Shown piece by piece: positions 18,210-25,238 of a DNA stretch of 64,000 bases. The translations under genes were made by a program, and so were the position numbers. The DNA lies in assembly GCA_030651695.1 (NCBI GenBank), contig JAUSCD010000008.1, positions 62,001-126,000 of the forward strand, read 5' to 3'. The notes under the pieces were generated by a model that saw nothing but the letters and a program-made list of their open reading frames with translations, did no database searches and was not told where the DNA came from. Positions within the stretch are counted from its first letter, which is position 1. Every line of letters begins with the position of its first letter. Origin of the DNA: Pseudohongiella sp. Lineage in GTDB: Bacteria; Pseudomonadota; Gammaproteobacteria; Pseudomonadales; Pseudohongiellaceae.

Positions 18210-18423
18210 TACCGTCAATTGCTTGTGCGCTCAGTCATAACACGTATTTTTAGCCGGTATTAAGCCACAGCGCTGCCTTCTTTTTGTGCGCCCCGCACTG
18301 AAATAAGGCGCCGCGTGACTTTATTGCACCACACTACCCAGGCGTTCGACGCCTGGCCAATTGCTCCACTTCATGCGCCGTATATAGGGACTCACATGCT
18401 TTTGACAGCGATGCTGAGCCCGA
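18210..18423. promoter_or_regulatory. Divergent upstream control region between the two nitrate promoters
   Basis: No gene is visible. Two perfect inverted repeats occur: GTGCG-CCC-CGCAC at 18286-18298 and CCAGGCGT-TCG-ACGCCTGG at 18338-18356. The second lies about 145 bp upstream of the nirB promoter and about 85 bp upstream of the transporter promoter, distances suitable for a shared enhancer. I do not find a convincing two-sided NtrC site (GCACC...GGTGC); TTGCACC at 18324-18330 is at most a half site. Confidence 0.5.
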
Positions 18424-18439
18424 TGGCACAGATCATGCA
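18424..18439 (+). promoter_or_regulatory. Sigma-54 type promoter of the nitrate transporter operon
   Basis: TGGCAC-AGATC-ATGCA at 18424-18439 matches the sigma-54 -24 element fully and keeps the essential GC of the -12 element, with A for the first T. Transcription would begin near 18450, about 10 bp before hairpin P1. It mirrors the nirB promoter on the other strand. Confidence 0.75.
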
Positions 18440-18459
18440 TTTCTCCCCTTGAACCGATT

Positions 18460-18512
18460 TGTTCTGAACCCAACGATGGGCACTCGGAACAGTCTTTAGG
18501 GCAATGGCGTCC
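18460..18512 (+). promoter_or_regulatory. Dual-hexaloop ANTAR (NasR) target in the transporter leader
   Basis: P1: CCC-AACGAT-GGG at 18469-18480, on an outer stem TGTTC/GAACA (18460-18464 with 18487-18491). P2: GGGC-AATGGC-GTCC at 18499-18512 (one G-U). Both loops have A1 and G4. P2 overlaps the 5' arm of the following terminator, so formation of P2, stabilised by NasR, would prevent termination. The loops are nearly the same as those in the divergent nirB leader (AACGAA and AAAGGC), which supports a common ligand. Confidence 0.8.
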
Positions 18513-18561
18513 ACTTCGTGATCAGGAATTTTTTCCGAACCGCGAGTGGGCGTTTTTTTTT
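18508..18561 (+). terminator. Attenuator (intrinsic terminator) in the transporter leader
   Basis: Bases 18508-18516 pair with 18544-18552 (two G-U). An inner GGAA-TTTT-TTCC hairpin (18525-18536) stacks inside, and nine T follow (18553-18561). The hairpin ends about 20 bp before the start codon, and GGAGGAG lies between them. It is a strong terminator in front of the gene, consistent with nitrate-dependent antitermination. Confidence 0.88.
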
Positions 18562-18582
18562 GAGCGATCCGGAGGAGTCAAC

Positions 18583-19929
18583 ATGGCCACACGCAAGGAT
18601 TCACAATTTACACCGGCCAGCGAGCAGTCACAGGTTGCCGTGCTCAAACGCAGGGACTTTCTTAAAACCGCCGCCGGGCTTGCCGGTGTTGCAGCTTTGG
18701 GCAGTGGCCTGCTTCCGGGCATGTCCAGTCGCGCATTTGGGGCGGGTGTCGCGCTGGAAACGCGCAGTGCCAAACTTGGGTTTATCGCACTGACTGATGC
18801 GGCACCTTTGTTTGTCGCCGTTGAAAAAGGTTTTTTTGCCAAACACGGCATGACCGATGTTAGCGTTGAGAAACAATCGTCATGGGGTACAACACGCGAC
18901 AATCTGGTCCTGGGCTCCGCGCGAAACGGCATTGATGGTTCGCATATTCTTACGCCTATGCCCTACCTGATGACTGTGGGGGCAATTACCACCAACAACA
19001 TCCCTACTCCGATGTACATCCTTGGGCGTTTGAATGTTGCGGGCCAGGGTATATCCGTCTCCAATGAATATCTGGATCTAAAAGTAGGTACTGATACCAC
19101 CGAATTTGCCAAAGCCATCGCCGCCAAAAGGGCCGGCGGCAAAGAAATACGCGCAGCGGTGACTTTCCCCGGTGGCACACACGACTTGTGGATGCGTTAC
19201 TGGCTGGCGGCCGGCGGCATCAATCCGGACAGCGATATTGCGACCATCACCGTACCGCCGCCGCAGATGGTGGCAAACATGAAGGTGGGGAGCATGGATA
19301 CATTCTGTGTTGGCGCGCCATGGAACGCCCAACTGATCAACCAGAAGATCGGTTATACCGCAGTCACTACCGGTGAAATCTGGCACAACCATCCGGAGAA
19401 AGCGTTTGCGATGCGCGCGGACTATGTGGATCAGAATCCCAACGCGACCAAAGCCCTGCTGAAAGCCATTCAGGAAGCACAGATCTATTGCGACCAACCC
19501 GAGAACATCGCAGAGGTTGCGGAGATTTGTGCACGACGACGATGGATCAACGCGCCTGTAGGCGATCTTGTGGAACGCATGCGTGGCCACTACGACTACG
19601 GTACCGGTCGTATTGTCAGCGATAGCCCGCACAAAATGCGCTTCTGGGATGACCATGCATCCTATCCATTCAAGAGCCACGACAGATGGTTCCTGACTGA
19701 AAATATCCGATGGGGTTATTTGCCTGCATCCACCGATACCGCGGCACTTGTCGACAAAGTGAATCGCGAAGATTTGTGGCGATTGGCAGCACTGGAGCTT
19801 GGCGTCAGTGAAATGCAAATTCCTTCCGGCACTTCGCGCGGGATTGAAACCTTTTTTGATGGCACGGTGTTTGATCCTGAGAACCCGCAAGCTTATCTCG
19901 ACAGCCTCGCGATCAAACGTCTGGCGTAA
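18583..19929 (+). CDS. Nitrate ABC transporter substrate-binding protein (NasF/NrtA family)
   Basis: 448 aa CmpA/NrtA-type binding protein with a twin-arginine signal peptide (KRRDFLKTAAGLAG, Arg23-Arg24), so it is exported folded to the periplasm. The mature domain shows AALGSG then KLGFIALTDAAPLFVAVEKG, typical of nitrate/bicarbonate/sulfonate binding proteins, and GGTHDLWMRYWLAAGGINP, which is highly conserved in nitrate binders. A strong GGAGGAG ribosome site supports this start. First gene of the transporter operon; its neighbours are the cognate permease and ATPase, and the leader carries the NasR attenuator. Confidence 0.93.
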   Translation: MATRKDSQFTPASEQSQVAVLKRRDFLKTAAGLAGVAALGSGLLPGMSSRAFGAGVALETRSAKLGFIALTDAAPLFVAVEKGFFAKHGMTDVSVEKQSSWGTTRDNLVLGSARNGIDGSHILTPMPYLMTVGAITTNNIPTPMYILGRLNVAGQGISVSNEYLDLKVGTDTTEFAKAIAAKRAGGKEIRAAVTFPGGTHDLWMRYWLAAGGINPDSDIATITVPPPQMVANMKVGSMDTFCVGAPWNAQLINQKIGYTAVTTGEIWHNHPEKAFAMRADYVDQNPNATKALLKAIQEAQIYCDQPENIAEVAEICARRRWINAPVGDLVERMRGHYDYGTGRIVSDSPHKMRFWDDHASYPFKSHDRWFLTENIRWGYLPASTDTAALVDKVNREDLWRLAALELGVSEMQIPSGTSRGIETFFDGTVFDPENPQAYLDSLAIKRLA

Positions 19930-19947
19930 TGCATTTGGAGTGAAGTT

Positions 19948-20817
19948 ATGAAAACCCTGTCAACTACTGCTGCTGAGAATGTCAGTGTGCTGAATCGTTT
20001 TGGCATTAACCACGCTCACACAATGTGGCAGCGATTCAAAACATACCTGCTACAGAACTTTCTGCCGCCTGTGGTGATACTGTGTCTCTTGTTGGGAGTG
20101 TGGGAACTGTTGTGCTCAGGGACGGGTGCAACACTACCACCGCCCAGTCAGGTAATCAGTGACACCTGGGAACTCATTCTGGATCCCTTCTACGACAACG
20201 GAGGTAATGATGTCGGCATGGGCTGGCAGATTCTTGCCAGTCTTGAGCGGGTCGCAGTTGGTTACAGTTTTGCCGTGGTTGTGGGTGTTGCGCTGGGCGT
20301 ACTGGTGGGCCAATCAACCTGGGCGATGCGTGGTCTGGACCCTGTTTTTCAGGTGCTGCGCACCGTTCCACCGCTGGCATGGTTACCGATTTCACTGGCA
20401 GGATTTCAGGATAGTAACCCCTCGGCGATTTTTGTTATTTTTATCACGTCTATCTGGCCAATCATCATCAATACCTCGGTTGGCATTCGCAATATTCCGG
20501 AAGATTATCGCAATGTTGCCCGGGTTCTGAGATTGAACGGTATCGAGTACTTTTACAAAATCATGTTGCCAGCGGCAGCGCCGTATATATTTTCAGGACT
20601 GCGTATTGGTGTTGGCTTGTCATGGCTGGCGATTGTTGCCGCAGAAATGTTGATTGGCGGAGTGGGTATTGGATTCTTTATCTGGGATGCCTGGAATGCT
20701 TCACTTATCAGCGACATTATTCTGGCCCTGGTTTATGTGGGATTGGTCGGCTATTTTCTGGACAGGATGGTAGCCATGTTGGGAAATATTGTGACACGCG
20801 GCACGTCAGCTTCCTGA
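19948..20817 (+). CDS. Nitrate ABC transporter permease (NasE/NrtB family)
   Basis: 289 aa inner-membrane permease with about six hydrophobic helices and the ABC permease EAA-like loop (NVARVLRLNGIEYFYKIMLP). The segment FQVLRTVPPLAWLPISLAGF is typical of NrtB/SsuC-type proteins. It starts 18 bp after the binding-protein gene behind GGAG and is followed after 41 bp by the ATPase gene. It should import nitrate or nitrite together with its neighbours. Confidence 0.92.
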   Translation: MKTLSTTAAENVSVLNRFGINHAHTMWQRFKTYLLQNFLPPVVILCLLLGVWELLCSGTGATLPPPSQVISDTWELILDPFYDNGGNDVGMGWQILASLERVAVGYSFAVVVGVALGVLVGQSTWAMRGLDPVFQVLRTVPPLAWLPISLAGFQDSNPSAIFVIFITSIWPIIINTSVGIRNIPEDYRNVARVLRLNGIEYFYKIMLPAAAPYIFSGLRIGVGLSWLAIVAAEMLIGGVGIGFFIWDAWNASLISDIILALVYVGLVGYFLDRMVAMLGNIVTRGTSAS

Positions 20818-20858
20818 GCCAGGTTTTAAACCAGGCCAGAACACAAGGAGAAGTTATT

Positions 20859-21779
20859 ATGAGCTCACATTATCTTTCTATTGAAAATGTTGATAAGACT
20901 TTTGAGAAGGGCAACGTGCGGTCACACGTGCTAAGCAACATCAATCTGCATATTGATCAGGGTGAATACATTTCCATTATCGGTCACTCCGGCTGCGGTA
21001 AATCCACTGTACTGAATATTGTTGCCGGTTTGATTGAGCAGTCCGCCGGCGTGGTTATTCTGGATCGCAAGGAAGTGAATACCCCTGGCCCGGATCGCGC
21101 ACTGGTTTTCCAGAACCACTCGCTACTGCCATGGCTGACCGTTTATGAGAATGTTGCATTGGCTGTCAACAAAGTAGCTGGCAGAAGCAAAAGCACTGCC
21201 GAGAGACACGAGTGGGTTCTCTATAATCTTGAGCTGGTCAACATGCTGCATGCCCTGAACAAGCGGCCATCGGAAATCTCCGGCGGTATGAAACAGCGTG
21301 TGGGTATTGCCCGCGCATTGGCCATGCAGCCCAAAGTATTGTTGTTGGATGAACCGTTTGGTGCGCTGGATGCGCTAACGCGCGCGCATTTGCAAGACGA
21401 AGTCATGCGTATTCACAGCAATTTAAAAAATACCGTGATGATGATTACACATGATGTCGATGAAGCCGTATTGTTGTCAGATCGAATTGTAATGATGACC
21501 AATGGCCCGAGCGCAACCATCGGTGAAATTCTTCATATAGACCTGCCGCGCCCGCGTGATCGCATCGCGCTGGCCGATGATCTGCGGTACAACCATTATC
21601 GTCAGGAGGTACTGCGTTTCCTGTACGAAAAACAACGCAAGCTGGAGCAGATCAGCCCCAGACATCCGCCATCTCAAGCACAGAACGAGCGACCTCAGCC
21701 AGTCGGCGGCTCTGGTTCATCGCCATCTGACGCAGTAGTCGATGCGCCTGCTCTTCAGAAAGTGAGCGGTGCTTCATAA
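20859..21779 (+). CDS. Nitrate ABC transporter ATP-binding protein (NasD/NrtD family) with antisense-encoded tail
   Basis: 306 aa from the ATG at 20859 behind AAGGAG. Walker A GHSGCGKST, Q-loop FQNHSLLPW, signature ISGGMKQRVGIARAL, Walker B VLLLDEPFGALD and H-loop MITHDVDEAV are all intact. The ATPase domain ends near residue 265. The last 40 residues (SPRHPPSQAQNERPQPVGGS onwards) are Pro/Ser/Ala-rich, unlike family members of 260-275 aa, and are encoded opposite the final 128 bp of nasR. The stop appears to have been lost and the frame extended into the convergent gene. Confidence 0.92.
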   Translation: MSSHYLSIENVDKTFEKGNVRSHVLSNINLHIDQGEYISIIGHSGCGKSTVLNIVAGLIEQSAGVVILDRKEVNTPGPDRALVFQNHSLLPWLTVYENVALAVNKVAGRSKSTAERHEWVLYNLELVNMLHALNKRPSEISGGMKQRVGIARALAMQPKVLLLDEPFGALDALTRAHLQDEVMRIHSNLKNTVMMITHDVDEAVLLSDRIVMMTNGPSATIGEILHIDLPRPRDRIALADDLRYNHYRQEVLRFLYEKQRKLEQISPRHPPSQAQNERPQPVGGSGSSPSDAVVDAPALQKVSGAS

Positions 21780-22959
21780 GCAGTAACTTGGCACGTTCTA
21801 TAAGTTTACGTTCCTCCAGCGCGGTTTTTGCGGCATTGAGTTCTTCGCTCATGTGCTGCAAACGCTGCGCCTGAAACTGCAATAGTTCCATCAGGGATCG
21901 TCCATCCGGCCGGTCGGCTACCGCGTGAGTCCGCGAAGCCTGTTGTGCTGATGAAATCCTCAGAGGGGACAGCAGCGGCAGCTCATTGTCCTGCTCTAAC
22001 AATCTGATCAGACTTTCGTGATGAGTCAATCGTTCCTGTGCAGCCTGCAAACGTGCCTCACACAAAATGCGCAGATGCTGTGCAAGCCCCTCTTCAACTT
22101 CCTTCATCGCATCGATACGTGTGGTTGTCAGCACAAACCAGCGATTCGCCAACTCCGGATCGGCTTTTATACACAAGCGCCCGCTGGCATCCGGCCGAGA
22201 ATCTCCCGCGCGCTTTTGCGTCATCTGTCCACGCAGTTGTTCTATTTCCGCCAGTGGAATATGGGCCTGAGTATCTGCCCAGCGCTGTGCACACTCAGCG
22301 CCCGCAAAACTCTCAAACACTTCCAGACAGCGCTGCTGGCCGTCAATCAGATGGTTGATATGTTCTATATGGCCATCTTCAAAATGTCCGCGCGCAAAAC
22401 CGCTGGCTCCGGCTGCGCGCTCCTGCCCTGCAAGCTCCTTGCCCTGCATAAAATTAAACAACGCCACCAGACTGGCAGAAATAATCGGATCAATGGCAGC
22501 GTCTGCGGTCTCAAATACAATCGCCAGCAGACTCTGCACGAGGTTGTTATAGAGCTGGGTCGCCTGTTCAAGCGCAACACTGCGGGCAACGATTTGCTCA
22601 CGCAGGCTCGCAAGGTCCTTAAGGCTGTGCAGTACAAACGCTATGCGGTTAAACAGCCGCATCCCGCCATGCACACGATGAATCGACGTTTCAACCTGTT
22701 GCAGCCGCTCATAAAAATCCGTGATGGCGGCGTCGGTTGCGCAGCAAAGCTGCTGACGCTCGCGCACAAAGCGTGCTCCGCCTGAAGCCAGATAAAGATT
22801 CGATGCGCCGCGCTCGCGCTGCAGGTTATGCACCAGGTTACTGATAGTGGCGACCAGATCACCCAAAGCAAGAAAATGCTCAAGGTCCTGCTTTTCGCAC
22901 CGTTTTGATGCAATCAGGTAATCTGTGGCGGTCTGCGGGCCTGCTTTTGCGGTGCTCAT
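21652..22959 (-). CDS. nasR: Nitrate/nitrite-responsive antiterminator NasR (NIT-ANTAR)
   Basis: About 435 aa. The N-terminal and central part is an all-helical NIT sensor domain for nitrate/nitrite (LVHNLQRERGASNLYLASGG near the start, typical of NIT; LFNFMQGKELAGQERAAGA). The C-terminal part is an ANTAR RNA-binding domain (ALEERKLIERAKLLLMKHRS, then LSEEQAHRLLRQMAMNQSRR). In Klebsiella NasR releases attenuation of the nasF leader; the two leaders at 18.1-18.5 kb carry matching hexaloops. The start is uncertain: ATGs at 23013, 22992, 22971 and 22959 are in frame, and I favour 22959, preceded by GGAT. It converges on and overlaps the transporter ATPase gene. Confidence 0.92.
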   Translation of the reverse strand: MSTAKAGPQTATDYLIASKRCEKQDLEHFLALGDLVATISNLVHNLQRERGASNLYLASGGARFVRERQQLCCATDAAITDFYERLQQVETSIHRVHGGMRLFNRIAFVLHSLKDLASLREQIVARSVALEQATQLYNNLVQSLLAIVFETADAAIDPIISASLVALFNFMQGKELAGQERAAGASGFARGHFEDGHIEHINHLIDGQQRCLEVFESFAGAECAQRWADTQAHIPLAEIEQLRGQMTQKRAGDSRPDASGRLCIKADPELANRWFVLTTTRIDAMKEVEEGLAQHLRILCEARLQAAQERLTHHESLIRLLEQDNELPLLSPLRISSAQQASRTHAVADRPDGRSLMELLQFQAQRLQHMSEELNAAKTALEERKLIERAKLLLMKHRSLSEEQAHRLLRQMAMNQSRRLAEVARSVLEMADVWG

Positions 22960-23198
22960 GTGATCATCCATACTGCGTTCTGGTGCTTGCATACAATGCT
23001 TGCAACCCTGCATCCTGCTGTTTCTATTCAAATATCGAGTATTAATAGCTTCCTTATCAGAGAGCCTTGAACATGGTTTAATGCAAGTAGCAGACCAGTT
23101 AGCTACAGCCCAACGTACAAGCAATGAATGTGCATACAAAATTGGTGTCTAACGTTCATCAAGCAGGATGACAGAGTGACAAACAGGTAACCGTGTTC

Positions 23199-24347
23199 AT
23201 GACTTCAACCAGAACCCTGATCAATAGAATTGCCACACTGCGGACCTTGATATTTGCGGTGGCTGTCGGCTCAGTGTTGATAAGCCAGATGTTTGTAAGC
23301 CCGGCTTACGCTCAAAAGACCTTACCAACAGGCCTGGACCCCGAACGCCTGCAACAGCGCACACAACAGATGCCGCGTCTGCACAGCCTGCTGATCAGCC
23401 ATCAGGGTGAGACCATTTATGAGCAGTACTTCGCTGGCAGAAATGCCAGCCAGCCCGCGAATCTGAAATCCGCTTCCAAAAGTATTATTTCTGCGCTGGT
23501 AGGCCTGGCCGTTCAGAACGGCCATATTCAAGACATCAATCAACCGATTGTGGATTTTTTTCCCGAATACGTCGGTACCGACCTTGAAGATTCGGTTCGC
23601 AGCATCACTGTGCGTAACCTGCTGACCATGCAGGGCGGACTCGCCAGCACCTCAGGGCGCAATTATGGCCGTTGGGTCGCCAGCCGCAACTGGGTGGATG
23701 CTGCCTTGAAAAGCCCGAAAGTGGCCGAGCCCGGCACCGACATGATTTACAGCACCGGCACCACACACTTGTTGTCTGCCATCGTGGCGCGCGCCAGCGG
23801 CATGGACACCAAAGCGTTTGCGCAGCAATATCTGGCCAGCCCGATGGGATTTCGTATGGCGTACTGGAGCCGCGACCCGCAGGGCGTATATTTTGGCGGC
23901 AACGATATGGAAATAACACCGCGCCAAATGCTGGCGATTGGAGAGATGTATCTGAACGGTGGCCTGCACGAAGGCAAACGTATTCTGAGTGTGGACTGGG
24001 TGCGCGAATCATACCAGCCGCATGCAGATTCACCACGCGGTGAAGGCCGGCACTACGGTTATGGCTGGTGGTTGCGCGATATGGCGGATCTGCAAGTGCC
24101 ATTGGCCTGGGGCTATGGCGGGCAGTTCATTTTTGTGGTGAAAGAATTTGATCTGGTGATTGTGATTACCTCCGACAGCAATCCTGCTCCTGAGCGCGGG
24201 CCGCATATGCGCTCGATTTACAATCTGGTGGAATACGATATTTTGCAACCCCTGCAAATCGCAGCCGGCAGAACGCCTGCTACCCGGGAGTTCAGTGGGG
24301 TGCCATTGTCAGGCGAACGACAGCAAAACAACGTAAATACAAATTAA
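23199..24347 (+). CDS. Secreted serine hydrolase (class C beta-lactamase / NylB-like)
   Basis: 382 aa with an N-terminal signal peptide ending near SPAYAQ. Serine-hydrolase motifs: SASK (SxxK nucleophile and base, in NLKSASKSIISALVG) and a Tyr motif IYSTGTTHLL. The C-terminal WGYGGQFIFVV replaces the KTG box, as in CubicO/6-aminohexanoate-dimer hydrolases. The substrate could be an ester, amide or oligomer; true beta-lactamase activity is unlikely. A GTG six bases upstream (23193) is an alternative start. It heads a three-gene run with an SDR and an acetoacetyl-CoA synthetase (gaps of 25 and 38 bp). Confidence 0.85.
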   Translation: MTSTRTLINRIATLRTLIFAVAVGSVLISQMFVSPAYAQKTLPTGLDPERLQQRTQQMPRLHSLLISHQGETIYEQYFAGRNASQPANLKSASKSIISALVGLAVQNGHIQDINQPIVDFFPEYVGTDLEDSVRSITVRNLLTMQGGLASTSGRNYGRWVASRNWVDAALKSPKVAEPGTDMIYSTGTTHLLSAIVARASGMDTKAFAQQYLASPMGFRMAYWSRDPQGVYFGGNDMEITPRQMLAIGEMYLNGGLHEGKRILSVDWVRESYQPHADSPRGEGRHYGYGWWLRDMADLQVPLAWGYGGQFIFVVKEFDLVIVITSDSNPAPERGPHMRSIYNLVEYDILQPLQIAAGRTPATREFSGVPLSGERQQNNVNTN

Positions 24348-24372
24348 ACAAAAATAATCAAAAGGAGTTTGT

Positions 24373-25200
24373 ATGAGTATTCACATCCAGTCAGCCCGTA
24401 TGCAGGATAAAGTGGCGATTATTACCGGCGCCACCAGCGGCATCGGCGAAGCTACCGCCAGGGTATTTGCCGCACACGGCGCAAAACTGGTCATCGCCGG
24501 ACGCTCGCAGGAACGCGGTGAAGCGCTGGCACAGGAATTAAAAGCACTGTACGGCGACCGCTTTATGTTTCACGCAGTCAATGTGATTCACGAACAGGAA
24601 GTTGGCGCTATGGTAGACGCAACGGTCCAGCGCTTCGGCCGCCTGGATTGCCTGTTTAACAATGCCGGCGCCGGCGAACGCAGTTCGGTTGAATCCGTCA
24701 CTGAAGAAGAGTTTGACCGGGTTATGCGCCTGTTGGTTGGCAGCGCTGTGTTTGGCATGAAACATGCTGCCCGGGTAATGAAAGAGTCCGGTGGCGGCAG
24801 CATCATCAACAATGCCAGCATTGCAGCTCATAGAATCCAGCAAGGTGGATATTTGTACTCCGGCGCCAAAGCAACTGTGTCTCATATGACACGTCTGGCA
24901 GGTGTTGAACTGGGCCCATGGAATATTCGTGTGAATGCAATTTCACCTGGCGCCATTGCGACGCCGATCTTCTGGGGCGGATCTGCCCGCGCACAATCTC
25001 TGACTGATGATGAAAACTCTCAGAAGATGGCGAAGTTGCAAAATAATCTTGCGAACGCCACCCCCACTCCGCGTTCCGGATTAGCAGACGATATCGCTTA
25101 TGCTGCACTTTTTCTGGCCAGTGACGAAGGCAGTTATATCAATTGCCACGACCTGGTGGTGGATGGTGGTCGTATTGCGATGTTTAACGAGAAGTCATAG
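24373..25200 (+). CDS. Short-chain dehydrogenase/reductase
   Basis: 275 aa classical SDR. The NAD(P)-binding motif is TGATSGIGEATARVF (TGxxxGIG), NNAGAG follows, the catalytic Ser lies in IINNASIAAH, and the Tyr-Lys pair is YSGAK. The C-terminus ends with the usual VVDGGRIAMF. An AAGGAG site precedes the ATG. The substrate is unknown; from its neighbours (secreted hydrolase, acetoacetyl-CoA synthetase) a 3-hydroxyacid such as 3-hydroxybutyrate is a reasonable guess, but nothing in the sequence fixes it. Confidence 0.88.
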   Translation: MSIHIQSARMQDKVAIITGATSGIGEATARVFAAHGAKLVIAGRSQERGEALAQELKALYGDRFMFHAVNVIHEQEVGAMVDATVQRFGRLDCLFNNAGAGERSSVESVTEEEFDRVMRLLVGSAVFGMKHAARVMKESGGGSIINNASIAAHRIQQGGYLYSGAKATVSHMTRLAGVELGPWNIRVNAISPGAIATPIFWGGSARAQSLTDDENSQKMAKLQNNLANATPTPRSGLADDIAYAALFLASDEGSYINCHDLVVDGGRIAMFNEKS

Positions 25201-25238
25201 ATTTTTTACCTGAATAAATAAAACAACAAGGATTTGGC

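Noticed and set aside
18286-18298. GTGCG-CCC-CGCAC as an NtrC enhancer
   Set aside because: The half sites point the opposite way to the NtrC consensus (GCAC...GTGC) and the spacing is too short.
23199-24347. Reading the serine hydrolase as an antibiotic-resistance class C beta-lactamase
   Set aside because: The KTG-type box and YxN motif are not those of true AmpC enzymes; the CubicO/NylB group fits better.
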